From Rhodospirillaceae bacterium (lineage in GTDB: Bacteria; Pseudomonadota; Alphaproteobacteria; Bin65): a stretch of 57,712 nucleotides of DNA. Below the pieces are notes generated by a model. The model had not been told where the DNA came from, did no database searches, and saw only the letters and a program-made list of their open reading frames with translations. Shown piece by piece: positions 25,722 to 34,449 of the stretch (positions are counted from its first letter, which is position 1; each line of letters opens with the position of its first letter). A program made the position numbers and the translations under genes. The DNA lies in the NCBI GenBank assembly GCA_026709535.1, contig JAPOST010000031.1:1-57712 (forward strand). The letters are read 5' to 3'.

Positions 25722-27387
25722 TCAACTGATGCTCCCGAGCGCAGGCAACGGCATCCTCATAGCCAGCGTCAGCATGGCGCATGACCCCGGTCGCCGGATC
25801 GTTCCACAGAACGCGCCCTATTCGTGCCGCCGCTTCATCCGTACCATCGCACACGATGACCATGCCGGCATGCTGGGAGAAACCGATGCCGACGCCACCG
25901 CCGTGGTGAAGACTGACCCAGGTGGCGCCCGAGGCGGTATTCAGCAACGCGTTGAGCATCGGCCAATCCGAAACTGCGTCGGAGCCATCGATCATCCCTT
26001 CCGTCTCGCGATTCGGACTGGCAACCGAGCCGCTGTCCAGGTGATCGCGACCGATCACGACGGGTGCTGACAACTCGCCCTTGGCGACCATTTCGTTGAA
26101 TGCCAGACCGAGACGATGCCGCTCGCCCAGGCCAAGCCAGCAAATTCGGCTGGGCAAACCCTGAAACTGGATGCGCTCCCTCGCCATATCGAGCCAGTTG
26201 TGGAGATGTGGATTGTCCGGGATGAGTTGCTTCACCCTGGAGTCGGTTCGATAGATATCCTCGGGGTCGCCGGACAGCGCCGCCCATCGGAAGGGTCCCA
26301 TCCCGCGACAGAACAGGGGTCGAATATAGGCCGGTACGAAACCGGGAAAATCAAAAGCGTTCACGACGCCCATCTCTTGCGCCATCTGTCGGATATTGTT
26401 GCCGTAATCGAGAGTCGGTACGCCCTGGGCCCAGAAATCGAGCATCGCCTGAACCTGCACAGCCATTGAGTCCTTGGCTGCTTTCATGGTACCGACCGGG
26501 TCCTCTTCCTTGCGTTTCTCCCATTCTCCGAGGGTCCAGCCGACTGGTAGATATCCATTCAGCGGGTCGTGAGCGCTGGTCTGGTCGGTCACCGCATCGG
26601 GCCGCACGCCGCGCCGGACCAGTTCCGGATAGATCTCAGCCGCGTTGCCGAGCAGGCCAACGGAAACCGCCTGCTTCCGGGCGCAAGCGTCTTCAACAAT
26701 CGCCAAAGCCTCATCAAGGTCGTTCGCTTGCCGGTCCAGATAGCCGGTCTTCAATCGCATCTCGATCCGGCTGGCCTGACATTCGATCACAAGCATCGAC
26801 GCACCGGCCATCGTCGCCGCCAGCGGCTGGGCGCCGCCCATACCGCCCAGACCACCCGTCAGAATCCATCGGCCCGAAAGATCGCCGTCATAGTGCTGGC
26901 GTCCAATCTCGACGAAGGTTTCGTAGGTGCCCTGGACGATGCCCTGACTGCCGATATAGATCCAGGAGCCGGCAGTCATCTGGCCATACATCATGAGGCC
27001 GGCCTGATCGAGTTGGTTGAATTTCTCCAGGGTCGCCCAGTGAGGTACGATGTTGGAATTGGCAATCAGCACTCTCGGCGCATCGGCGTGGGTGCGAAAG
27101 ACGCCCACCGGCTTGCCCGACTGGACCAGCAGGGTCTCGTCGTCCTCCAGCGCGCGCAGCGCCGCCACCAGCCGGTCGTAGCTCTCCCAGTTGCGCGCCG
27201 CCCGACCGATACCGCCATAGACGACCAATTCTTGGGGTTTTTCTGCGACCTGAGCATCCAGATTGTTCATCAGCATCCTCAGTGGCGCCTCCGTCAACCA
27301 ACTCTTGCAACTGAGTTTATCGCCATGCGGCGCGCGGATGTCGCGGGTATTGTCGAGGCGACGGTTTTCCATCAGGCGGTCGATCAC
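25699..27387 (-). CDS. hutU: Urocanate hydratase
   Basis: Second step of histidine breakdown: urocanate to imidazolonepropionate, using tightly bound NAD+ as electrophile; cytoplasmic, 562 residues. Typical segments are [74 protein letters not shown] with the conserved Cys, and [20 protein letters not shown]. The GTG at 27387 overlaps the hutC stop (GTGA); the ATG at 27372, which opens nearer the usual N-terminus, is an alternative. It is the last gene of a minus-strand operon that begins with the binding-protein gene at 32620. Confidence 0.98.
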   Translation of the reverse strand: MIDRLMENRRLDNTRDIRAPHGDKLSCKSWLTEAPLRMLMNNLDAQVAEKPQELVVYGGIGRAARNWESYDRLVAALRALEDDETLLVQSGKPVGVFRTHADAPRVLIANSNIVPHWATLEKFNQLDQAGLMMYGQMTAGSWIYIGSQGIVQGTYETFVEIGRQHYDGDLSGRWILTGGLGGMGGAQPLAATMAGASMLVIECQASRIEMRLKTGYLDRQANDLDEALAIVEDACARKQAVSVGLLGNAAEIYPELVRRGVRPDAVTDQTSAHDPLNGYLPVGWTLGEWEKRKEEDPVGTMKAAKDSMAVQVQAMLDFWAQGVPTLDYGNNIRQMAQEMGVVNAFDFPGFVPAYIRPLFCRGMGPFRWAALSGDPEDIYRTDSRVKQLIPDNPHLHNWLDMARERIQFQGLPSRICWLGLGERHRLGLAFNEMVAKGELSAPVVIGRDHLDSGSVASPNRETEGMIDGSDAVSDWPMLNALLNTASGATWVSLHHGGGVGIGFSQHAGMVIVCDGTDEAAARIGRVLWNDPATGVMRHADAGYEDAVACAREHQLNLPFLDR

Positions 27388-28163
27388 GGCATTCGCTCCG
27401 ATTGAGAGGATGGCGGGAAGCCCTCGTCGTGGTTGAAGCGGGTCGCAAGATAAAATCGGTCACCCGGATGGGTAAACCAGGCGCGAGATGCAACCTGCCC
27501 GCCGGACCATGTGCGTCGGTGAAGCAGCAGACAAGGCTGATTCCATCCGATACCGAGAAGTTGTCGCTCCATTGGGCCGGGAAGAACCGCTTCAAGCCGA
27601 TGCTCAACCTCGCTGAGAGGCGCGGTCCGCATAAGGTATTCGTTCGGCGTCTGACGCTGAAGATCAACCGCAAGATAGTCTGGCACCACGGCAGGGTTGA
27701 CCCAGCGATCCTCGAACTGGAAGGGAGTGCCATCGAGTAGATGGATCAGCTGACTGTGAAAGAGATCTTGTTCCGGTTCCGTTTGCAGTTCCCCGGCGAT
27801 CTCTCCCAGCGGCGGGGCGCGTTCGTGCAGAATGACGTCGCATCCGTAGGCGCCGCGGCGCCGGATCACGTCGGCGATGTTGCGGATTTCCAGTAGATCA
27901 AGCCGGGCGCGCCGATCGGCCACGAAGGTGCCCTGTCCCTGAACCCGGCGCAGCCAGCCGTCGTCCTTGAGTTCGCGCAGGGCGCGGTGCACCGTCATCC
28001 TGCTGGCCCCGGACAGGCGCACCAGTTCGTGCTCGGACGGGATACGATGGTCGACCGGCCAGACGCCGGTCAGGATGAAGCGGCGGACATAATCCTTGAC
28101 CTGCTGGTACAGCGGCGTCGGGCCGGCCGCGTTGAAGGGTTGTGGGTGTGGCAAGCCACTCAT
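27384..28163 (-). CDS. hutC: Histidine-utilisation repressor HutC (GntR family)
   Basis: Transcriptional repressor of 259 residues. The N-terminal winged helix-turn-helix (residues about 14-85) contains the signature [20 protein letters not shown] and [13 protein letters not shown]. The remainder is a UTRA ligand-binding domain, which in HutC proteins senses urocanate. The start at 28163 overlaps the upstream ATPase stop (ATGA); a longer frame is unlikely. The gene is embedded between the transporter and hutU, so it should be autoregulated. A matching operator is proposed at 32720-32733. Confidence 0.93.
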   Translation of the reverse strand: MSGLPHPQPFNAAGPTPLYQQVKDYVRRFILTGVWPVDHRIPSEHELVRLSGASRMTVHRALRELKDDGWLRRVQGQGTFVADRRARLDLLEIRNIADVIRRRGAYGCDVILHERAPPLGEIAGELQTEPEQDLFHSQLIHLLDGTPFQFEDRWVNPAVVPDYLAVDLQRQTPNEYLMRTAPLSEVEHRLEAVLPGPMERQLLGIGWNQPCLLLHRRTWSGGQVASRAWFTHPGDRFYLATRFNHDEGFPPSSQSERMP

Positions 28164-28867
28164 CCGGTCAGCCCCAGATAGGCTTCCACCAGGGCCGGGT
28201 CCTTGCGGGCAGCCGCGGACGTGCCGCGCCACACCGCCCGACCGGATTCGAGAACGCACACGGAATCAGCGATATCGAAGGCGCGCTGCGTGCTCTGCTC
28301 GACCAGCAGGATGGCAAGTCCTTCGTCGCGCAGTTGGCCGAGAGCGGCATAGCACACATCGATCACGGCTGGCATAAGGCCGAGCGATACTTCGTCGATC
28401 AGCAACAGTCTCGGTTCAGCCATCAAGGCGCGACCAATCGCCAGCATCTGTTGTTCACCGCCGGACATCGACCCCGCAAGCTGTCCCAGCCGGTCCCCGA
28501 GTCGCGGAAACAGCGTCACGACCCGCTCGATATTGCGCGCTTCTGCCGTACGGGGTTGACTGTAGCCGCCGACAGTCAGGTTTTCGGCAACGGTCAGGTC
28601 CGGAAACAGACGGCGTCCTTCCGGGGCCAGAGTAATGCCGAGCCGGACTCGGGTGCGCACCGGTTCGGTGGTGATGTCTGTATCGTTGAAGATGATCCGT
28701 CCACCCATCACTGCAACATGGCCGGCGATCGCCATCAGCGTGGAGGATTTGCCCGCGCCGTTGGCGCCGATCAGCGCCAGCACGTTGCCAGCCGGCACTT
28801 CCAGGCTGAGTTCGGTCACCGCATGGAATGGTCCGTAGCCGCAGGTCAGGCGATCAAGCCGCAGCAT
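28160..28867 (-). CDS. Branched-chain-type ABC transporter ATPase (LivF-like)
   Basis: ATP-binding subunit of 235 residues. It has Walker A GANGAGKSS, signature SGGEQQMLAIGRALMAEPRL and Walker B LLLIDE. It follows the LivF pattern (YGPFHAVTELSLEVPAGNVL at the start, ending near VEAYLGL). Start at 28867 by homology; it overlaps the end of the LivG-like gene by 14 bases and the hutC start by four. Because the whole transporter is co-transcribed with hutC and hutU, it probably imports histidine, urocanate or a related imidazole compound. Confidence 0.93.
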   Translation of the reverse strand: MLRLDRLTCGYGPFHAVTELSLEVPAGNVLALIGANGAGKSSTLMAIAGHVAVMGGRIIFNDTDITTEPVRTRVRLGITLAPEGRRLFPDLTVAENLTVGGYSQPRTAEARNIERVVTLFPRLGDRLGQLAGSMSGGEQQMLAIGRALMAEPRLLLIDEVSLGLMPAVIDVCYAALGQLRDEGLAILLVEQSTQRAFDIADSVCVLESGRAVWRGTSAAARKDPALVEAYLGLTG

Positions 28868-29621
28868 GTCGCTCCTCCTGCGAGCCGAGATAAGCGGCAC
28901 GGACCGCCGGGTCGGCCATCACAACAGCCGGTTCACCGTCGCCGATCTTGCGGCCATTATCCAGCACGACAAGATGTCGGCATATGCGCATCACCTCGAT
29001 GAGGTTGTGTTCGATCAGCACGACAGTGGTGCCCTGGCGGTTCAGATCAGCGATCGTGTCCGCGAGGTGTGGCGCTTCCGCGCTGTTCAGGCCTGCCAGC
29101 GGCTCGTCGAGCAGCAGCACTTTCGGGTCAAGCGCCAGCGCACGCGCCATTTCCAATCGCTTGAGATAACCGAGAGGCAGCTTGTCCGGCAACGCGTCGG
29201 CCGCATCGGCGATGCCGACCAGCTGAAGTAGTGTGCGCGCGCGATCCCTTTCGGCAGCGCGCGAGATCGTGACGAGCGCTGCCAGCGGATTGGCGGTTGT
29301 CGCGTGGCCGGCGGCCAGAGCCACATTCTCGACTGCGGTCATGCCTGCAAAGGGTCGGACAAGCTGCTGCGACAGGCCGAGGCCCATCCGCACGCGGCGG
29401 TGGGTCGGCAACCGTGAAATCTCGGTGCCATCGATTGCAAGGCGCCCGGCCTGGGGCCTTACCATTCCGGTGATCACGCGCATCATTGTTGTCTTGCCGG
29501 CGCCGTTCGGACCTATCAGCCCAAGCAGGGCACCTCGGGGCACCCCGAAGCCGACATCGGCCAGCGCGTCGACACCGCCAAAGCGCACCGTCACTCCCTC
29601 AATGGAGAGAAGCGCCTTCAC
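28854..29621 (-). CDS. Branched-chain-type ABC transporter ATPase (LivG-like)
   Basis: Second ATP-binding subunit, 255 residues. Walker A is GPNGAGKTT, and Walker B with the following loop is LLLDEPLAGLNSAE; the LivG-type ending contains VLIEHNLIEVMRICRHLVVL. The normal LivG signature Ser-Gly-Gly is not obvious in the expected place. The order is PLGYLKRLEMARALALDPKV, with Leu-Gly-Tyr-Leu in place of Ser-Gly-Gly-Gln, an oddity noted under findings. Start and the LivM-like stop overlap (ATGA). Confidence 0.92.
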   Translation of the reverse strand: MKALLSIEGVTVRFGGVDALADVGFGVPRGALLGLIGPNGAGKTTMMRVITGMVRPQAGRLAIDGTEISRLPTHRRVRMGLGLSQQLVRPFAGMTAVENVALAAGHATTANPLAALVTISRAAERDRARTLLQLVGIADAADALPDKLPLGYLKRLEMARALALDPKVLLLDEPLAGLNSAEAPHLADTIADLNRQGTTVVLIEHNLIEVMRICRHLVVLDNGRKIGDGEPAVVMADPAVRAAYLGSQEERHAAA

Positions 29622-30481
29622 TGCCCTTTATCCCGCCGTTGCCGGCCTGAGATCCGACGCCAAAGCGTCTGCATCAGGCTATCGACGCCACCCGGCGCGA
29701 AATACATGACGGTGAAGAGGAGAACACCGTAGATCAACAGCTTGTAGTCGGCGAAAACCTGGAGCAGCAGCGGCAGCACGCTCAGCACCGCTGCCGCCAC
29801 GACAACCCCCCAGATCGATCCGATCCCGCCGACGATCACCATAGCCAGAACGGAAATCGATTCGATGAAGTCAAAGCTCTCGACCTCGACAAACTTGACG
29901 TAGTGAGCGAACAGGGCGCCAGCGAGACCGGCGAGACCGGTGCCGAACACGAACGCGGTAAGCTTGTAGCGCGCCACGTCGATACCGAGTGTCCGGGCTG
30001 TATCCTCGTCGGTCGCGATGGCATCGAAGGCATGACCCATCCAGGATCGCTTGAGATAAAGGCTGAAGGCGATCACGGCGGCGGCGAACGCCGCGCACAG
30101 CAGCATGTAGGGGATTTGACCGATGCCGGGGTCGGGGATGCCGGCAATGCCCTCCTCGCCGCCCAAGAACTCCTGTTGGCGCACGAAGCCGGTGAACAGG
30201 AAGCCAACGCCCATGGTCGTGATTGCGAGGAAATCGTGGCGTACACGCAACGAGGCGAAACCGACGATGAAGCCGAAAAAGCCCGCAACCGCCATGGCGA
30301 TCGGCAGGGCCAGCCAGAAGGAGCCGCCGCCGGTGGTAAACAGCGCCGCCGAGTATGCGCCAATGCCGTAGAACGCGGCGTGACCCAAGCTGATCTGGCC
30401 GCAAAACCCGGTGATCAGGTTCAGGCTTAGCGCAAAGATCACGCTGAAGCTCATGACTGTCAGGAGCGATATTTCGTACAT
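29618..30481 (-). CDS. Branched-chain-type ABC transporter permease (LivM-like)
   Basis: Inner-membrane subunit of 287 residues with about eight to ten hydrophobic segments. Typical LivM segments are LNLITGFCGQISLGHAAFYG near the start, the cytoplasmic loop GHAFDAIATDEDTARTLGID (the ATPase contact) and VIGGIGS-like VIVGGIGSIWGVVVAA. The ATG at 30481 with GAGGA upstream is preferred over a TTG at 30499 that overlaps the LivH-like stop. Confidence 0.92.
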   Translation of the reverse strand: MYEISLLTVMSFSVIFALSLNLITGFCGQISLGHAAFYGIGAYSAALFTTGGGSFWLALPIAMAVAGFFGFIVGFASLRVRHDFLAITTMGVGFLFTGFVRQQEFLGGEEGIAGIPDPGIGQIPYMLLCAAFAAAVIAFSLYLKRSWMGHAFDAIATDEDTARTLGIDVARYKLTAFVFGTGLAGLAGALFAHYVKFVEVESFDFIESISVLAMVIVGGIGSIWGVVVAAAVLSVLPLLLQVFADYKLLIYGVLLFTVMYFAPGGVDSLMQTLWRRISGRQRRDKGQ

Positions 30482-30495
30482 GCCGTTCTTCGTCC

Positions 30496-31356
30496 TCAAC
30501 GCCGAATGAACAGGCCCTGGGGCCGGATCATGAGAACGGCAATCAGGAAAGCGAAGGCGATGGCGTCACGATCCAGCACCCTGTCGAGGTAGATGGTGCC
30601 GAAGGATTCGATCACGCCCAGTGCCAGCGCGGCGATCAGGGTGCCTCTGACGTTGCCCAGCCCGCCCAGAACGATAATGGCAAGAGCCTTGTAGGCCGGC
30701 ACTCCGCCCATGGTCGGAATAACCTGGTTGAGCAGCAGGGCAACCATGATGCCCGCGGCTGCAGCCATAGCAGAGGCGACGAAGAAATTGACATAGCGCA
30801 CCCGCGCCAGATCGATACCGAAGGATTCAGCCATCGCGGCATCCGAAACCGTAGCGCGCCAGGCGATGCCGATACGTGTCCGCCCGGCCAGCACGGCGAG
30901 CCCGCCGATCAGGACAACAGCGAGCACCACGACGACAACCCGCCCCTCTTCCAGCCGCACGCCGGCGACTGTGACCGTATCCTTCAACGGCGGCGCCAGA
31001 AATGAGAGGCTCGTTGCTCCGAAGACCATTCGGTAGATTTCTTCCATCGCGATGAAGAGGCCGATCGACGCGATCAGCGCGACATGGGGCGGCTTGTCGA
31101 GAAGCGGCTCATAGAACAGCCGGTAAAAGGCCATGCCGAAAAACCCGACCACGACAACAGTGATGACGAAGGCGGCAGCGAAGCTACCGGTCTCGTTGGT
31201 GAGCAACAGGCCGATATACGCGCCCAACGTAAAGATGCCAGCATGGGCAATGTGCAGGATTCGCAGGAGACCGTAGACCAGCGTGAGGCCTACGGCAATC
31301 AGGGCGTAGATACAGCCTTCGACCAGCCCTTGGACCAGAAGATCGGAATAGTTCAA
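30496..31356 (-). CDS. Branched-chain-type ABC transporter permease (LivH-like)
   Basis: Inner-membrane subunit of about 286 residues. It has the LivH opening LLVQGLVEGCIYALIAVGLT and LVYGLLRILHIAHAGIFTLG, and later IAWRATVSDAAMAESFGIDL (ATPase-contact loop) and IVLGGLGNVRGTLIAALALG. The start is uncertain: a TTG at 31356 gives a normal family N-terminus, while the frame is open from a GTG at 31416. It pairs with the LivM-like subunit, 14 bases away. Confidence 0.9.
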   Translation of the reverse strand: MNYSDLLVQGLVEGCIYALIAVGLTLVYGLLRILHIAHAGIFTLGAYIGLLLTNETGSFAAAFVITVVVVGFFGMAFYRLFYEPLLDKPPHVALIASIGLFIAMEEIYRMVFGATSLSFLAPPLKDTVTVAGVRLEEGRVVVVVLAVVLIGGLAVLAGRTRIGIAWRATVSDAAMAESFGIDLARVRYVNFFVASAMAAAAGIMVALLLNQVIPTMGGVPAYKALAIIVLGGLGNVRGTLIAALALGVIESFGTIYLDRVLDRDAIAFAFLIAVLMIRPQGLFIRR

Positions 31357-31474
31357 CGCGGGACGTCCCGGAGGAGTTGCCGTGGGTTGATTATTGCAAC
31401 GAAGATCCGGTCGCACGAGATCGGATGGCGCCCCGTCTGAAGAGGCGTCACCCGATCCCGCCGACCGGCTGGGC

Positions 31475-32620
31475 TCACTTTTCGGGCGGTGTCAGCAACT
31501 TGGCGTCGACGATCTTCGAATGGTAGCGCCAGCGGCCGTTGCGGACTTCCTGAACCTTGAGCCCCTTTTGCACTTCGCCGAGCACATTGAATGAGAGGAC
31601 GCCGGTGATTGCCTTGACCTCAATCGAGGCCAGCGCTTCGCGAATCGCTACCCTGTCGGTCGAACCGGCCTTCTTCAGGGCCGCGGCGGCAACCATCACC
31701 GCAGCGTGGCCAGAGGCGCCGACCATGTCCGCACCGTAGCCGGTCCGTTTCTCGAACTCGGTCATGAAATCACGAACTTCCGGTTCCTTGCTGTCCCGGT
31801 CGAGGGCCGTGACGATGATGACGCCCTCGGCGGCTTTCTTGGCAATCTCAATGAACTTGACACCATCGTAGCCTTCCTGGCCTACAACTACCGCCTTGAC
31901 GCCTCCAGAGCGGAGCTGGCTGACAAAGGGCGCAGCAACAAACCAATAGCCGGTGTCGAAAATGGCGTCGGGATTGTCAGCCTTGATTGACGAGACGATC
32001 GGGCCGAACTGCCGATCACGCAGGGAATACTGGTATTCCTTGATGACCTGGATACCGTAATCGGCCATCACAGACCTGAACCCGGCAGCGAGCGACTTGC
32101 CGTAGTCGTTCTTCATGATGGTGATCACGACGCGTTTCTTGCCCAGCGTGTCGCCGATCAGTTTCGCCGCCGCCTTGCCCTGCACGCTGCCCAAGATACC
32201 GGTCCGGAAAACGTAGTTGCCCGCCCGAGTAACGTCGGGATGGACGGCATAGGCCGAAATATAGGGTACCTTGGCATTCTGGTAGACGCCGGCCGAAGCG
32301 CGGGTGGGCGCCGAATAGCTGCCTGAAATGCCCAGCGCGACCTTGTCCTGCTGGATCAGTTTGGTCGCAATCGGCACGGCGAATTTCGGTTTGGCTTGAT
32401 CGTCGTAGACAACCAGTTCGAGTTTCTTGCCGTTAACTCCGCCAGCGGCGTTGACCGTATCGACGGCAATCTGCGCGCCGGTCAGCGCCGACTTGCCGTC
32501 GGCAGCCGCAAAGCCTGTCTGAGGGGTATTGAACCCGATCTTTATCGTCTCCGCCGAGGCGGCAGATGCTGCCAAGACGAAGGCCACCGCCGCGGCAGTG
32601 CTGAACTTCCAGGACATCAT
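31475..32620 (-). CDS. ABC transporter substrate-binding protein (LivJ/K-like)
   Basis: Periplasmic binding protein of 381 residues in the type I, branched-chain amino acid/amide group. The signal peptide is MMSWKFSTAAAVAFVLAASA, cleaved after ASA. ETIKIGFNTPQTGFAAADGK, AVDTVNAAGGVNGKKLELVV and YDDQAKPKFAVPIATKLIQQ form the usual first lobe; the SGSYSAPTRASAGVYQ segment lines the ligand pocket. GGAG stands seven bases before the ATG. It is the first gene of the operon ending in hutC and hutU, divergent from the dioxygenase-hutG pair. A histidine- or urocanate-type ligand is inferred from context. Confidence 0.93.
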   Translation of the reverse strand: MMSWKFSTAAAVAFVLAASAASAETIKIGFNTPQTGFAAADGKSALTGAQIAVDTVNAAGGVNGKKLELVVYDDQAKPKFAVPIATKLIQQDKVALGISGSYSAPTRASAGVYQNAKVPYISAYAVHPDVTRAGNYVFRTGILGSVQGKAAAKLIGDTLGKKRVVITIMKNDYGKSLAAGFRSVMADYGIQVIKEYQYSLRDRQFGPIVSSIKADNPDAIFDTGYWFVAAPFVSQLRSGGVKAVVVGQEGYDGVKFIEIAKKAAEGVIIVTALDRDSKEPEVRDFMTEFEKRTGYGADMVGASGHAAVMVAAAALKKAGSTDRVAIREALASIEVKAITGVLSFNVLGEVQKGLKVQEVRNGRWRYHSKIVDAKLLTPPEK

Positions 32621-32719
32621 GATACTGCTCCATTAGTCGAAAACGGACCGGGCCGCTCTCGTGGTTCCGCCACATTACGCCGTTGCGCCGACGCCGAGCG
32701 TCTTGGTATTTGAAGACAA

Positions 32720-32733
32720 GTTATATATACAAG
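32720..32733. promoter_or_regulatory. Probable HutC operator
   Basis: The 14 bases GTTATATATACAAG match 12 of 14 positions of the ideal palindrome CTTGTATATACAAG, and 7 of 8 of the TGTA-N2-TACA core described for HutC in Pseudomonas. It lies about 100 bases from both the binding-protein gene and the dioxygenase gene, between divergent hut transcripts, and could control both. Confidence 0.5.
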
Positions 32734-32740
32734 TCAAGAG

Positions 32741-32772
32741 CCAGATATTTTGGTTGCCAGATATTTTGGTTG
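32741..32772. repeat. Exact tandem direct repeat, 2 x 16 bases
   Basis: CCAGATATTTTGGTTG occurs twice in direct succession (32741-32756 and 32757-32772), just inside the dioxygenase side of the divergent hut promoter region. Two turns of a binding site or a recent duplication could explain it. It lies between the proposed HutC operator and the AAGGAGG ribosome-binding site. Confidence 0.6.
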
Positions 32773-32828
32773 TCCCGGACAAGCTGACTGAACCGGGGAG
32801 CCCGAGCATCCGCAAGGAGGACAGCACC

Positions 32829-33632
32829 ATGGTCTCCGACCCACCAGCCGTCAAAGACCAGCAGGTGGATGAATTCCGACGCGACGGCGTGCTTCTCCTG
32901 CGCGGGATTTTTGCCGACTGGGTAAAAGACCTGCAGCGCGGAATGGAAACCAATATCGGGAACCCGAGCTGGCGCGAGCGCAGCATCCGGCCAGAGGATG
33001 GCTCCTCACCCTTCTTCCAGGATTACTGCAACTGGGACAAGATCCCGGAATACCGTCGATTTGTTACCGAATCGTGCGCTGCAGCCGTAGCCGGACGGTT
33101 GATGGGATCGAAGACGGCACGACTGTTTCACGAGCATGTCCTGATCAAGGAACCCGGCTCCTCGGTGGTAACGCCATGGCATCACGACATGCCTTATTAT
33201 TGCGTCGAAGGCAGCATGACCTGCAGCCTGTGGATCACCCTCGATCCGGTGATGCGCGATTGTGCGATCGAATATATTGCCGGATCGCACGCCTGGAACC
33301 GGGAGTTCCGTCCGGAGCGCTTCAACGGTACGGCGCTCACCCCCGGCGACACCCGCGAGCCGATGCCCGATATTGCTGCCAACAGAGCTGGCTACGATAT
33401 TCGCGGCTGGGCGATGGCGCCCGGCGACGCAGTCGCCTTCACCTACTGGACGGTGCATGGCGCGCCGGCCAACAGGTCGGCGAACCGGCGGCGGGCCTTT
33501 TCGATCCGCTTCGTCGGCGATGACGTCGTCTATGCCGAGAAAGGCGTACACTCACCTCCCTTCCCCGAGATCGGCCTCAAGATCGGCGATCCGCTGTCCG
33601 GCGACCAGTTTCCCGTATTGTGGCGCGCATGA
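32829..33632 (+). CDS. Phytanoyl-CoA dioxygenase-family Fe(II)/2-oxoglutarate oxygenase
   Basis: Predicted oxygenase of 267 residues. The iron site is visible: HxD in TPWHHDMPYY and the distal His in YWTVHGAPANRSANRRRAFS, with the Arg that should hold 2-oxoglutarate. EYIAGSHAWNREFRPERF is also typical of the family. The start at 32829 is fixed by AAGGAGG eight bases upstream; a longer open frame to the left crosses the promoter region. Its stop overlaps the hutG start (ATGA), so it is translationally coupled to histidine breakdown. A hydroxylated or N-methylated histidine derivative is a plausible substrate, but nothing in the sequence proves it. Confidence 0.88.
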   Translation: MVSDPPAVKDQQVDEFRRDGVLLLRGIFADWVKDLQRGMETNIGNPSWRERSIRPEDGSSPFFQDYCNWDKIPEYRRFVTESCAAAVAGRLMGSKTARLFHEHVLIKEPGSSVVTPWHHDMPYYCVEGSMTCSLWITLDPVMRDCAIEYIAGSHAWNREFRPERFNGTALTPGDTREPMPDIAANRAGYDIRGWAMAPGDAVAFTYWTVHGAPANRSANRRRAFSIRFVGDDVVYAEKGVHSPPFPEIGLKIGDPLSGDQFPVLWRA

Positions 33633-34429
33633 ATCCGTATCGTTTTACCCCCGGCGACGCTCCGGTCCTGATGAGTATTCCCCATGTCGGTACGGCTATC
33701 CCGTCGGAAATCGAAGCACGCATGACCGATCGGGCGCTGCAGAGACCGGATACCGATTGGCATCTGGATCGCCTTTACGACTTCGCGCATGAACTAGGAA
33801 TTCCGATCCTGCAGGCGATCTGGTCTCGCTATGTGGTGGACCTCAACCGGCCGGCGGATGATGCCGCTCTGTACCCCGGTCAAGCGGGTACCGGCCTGTT
33901 TCCGGAAACCGACTTTTCGGGAACTTCCCTGTACCGGGAGGGCCGAGGACTTGTCGAGGCCGAGAAGATCGACCGGCTGGAGACGTTCTGGCTGCCTTAT
34001 CATCAACGCCTGGAGCGGGAACTGGCAAGTCTTCACAAGAAATTTGGCGTGGCGATTCTCTTCGACTGTCATTCCATCGTTTCGACCGTACCCCGCCTGT
34101 TCGACGGTACACTCGCGGACTTCAATCTCGGTACGGCAGCCGGCAATTCCTGCGATGCGGAGCTGCGGCTTCAGCTTGCCGAGGCACTGGGCGAAGATCA
34201 ACGCTACCGCCTGGTCGTCGATGGTCGGTTCAAAGGCGGGTTCATCACCCGACGGTACGGCGCCCCGGACAACCGGATCCATGCGTTCCAGATGGAACTG
34301 TCGATGGCAACCTATTGCGAACAGAGGGCACCGTGGTGTTACTTGCCGGAAAAGGCAATCAAGGTTCGGCCCAGTCTGCGTCGCATGCTGGAGACGGCGC
34401 TGCTCTGGACCGGGAATCATGGAAGATGA
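33629..34429 (+). CDS. hutG: N-formylglutamate deformylase (N-formylglutamate amidohydrolase)
   Basis: Last step of the five-step histidine route: N-formylglutamate to glutamate plus formate; 266 residues, cytoplasmic metalloenzyme. Family segments are VLMSIPHVGTAIPSEI, DTDWHLDRLYDFAHELG, YVVDLNRP and ILFDCHSIVS, with metal-binding His and Asp, and GFITRRYG. The ATG at 33629 overlaps the dioxygenase stop by four bases; a GTG nine bases earlier is possible. It converges on hutI, 20 bases away. Confidence 0.95.
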   Translation: MNPYRFTPGDAPVLMSIPHVGTAIPSEIEARMTDRALQRPDTDWHLDRLYDFAHELGIPILQAIWSRYVVDLNRPADDAALYPGQAGTGLFPETDFSGTSLYREGRGLVEAEKIDRLETFWLPYHQRLERELASLHKKFGVAILFDCHSIVSTVPRLFDGTLADFNLGTAAGNSCDAELRLQLAEALGEDQRYRLVVDGRFKGGFITRRYGAPDNRIHAFQMELSMATYCEQRAPWCYLPEKAIKVRPSLRRMLETALLWTGNHGR

Positions 34430-34449
34430 AGCGATTTGCTCGCCTCACT

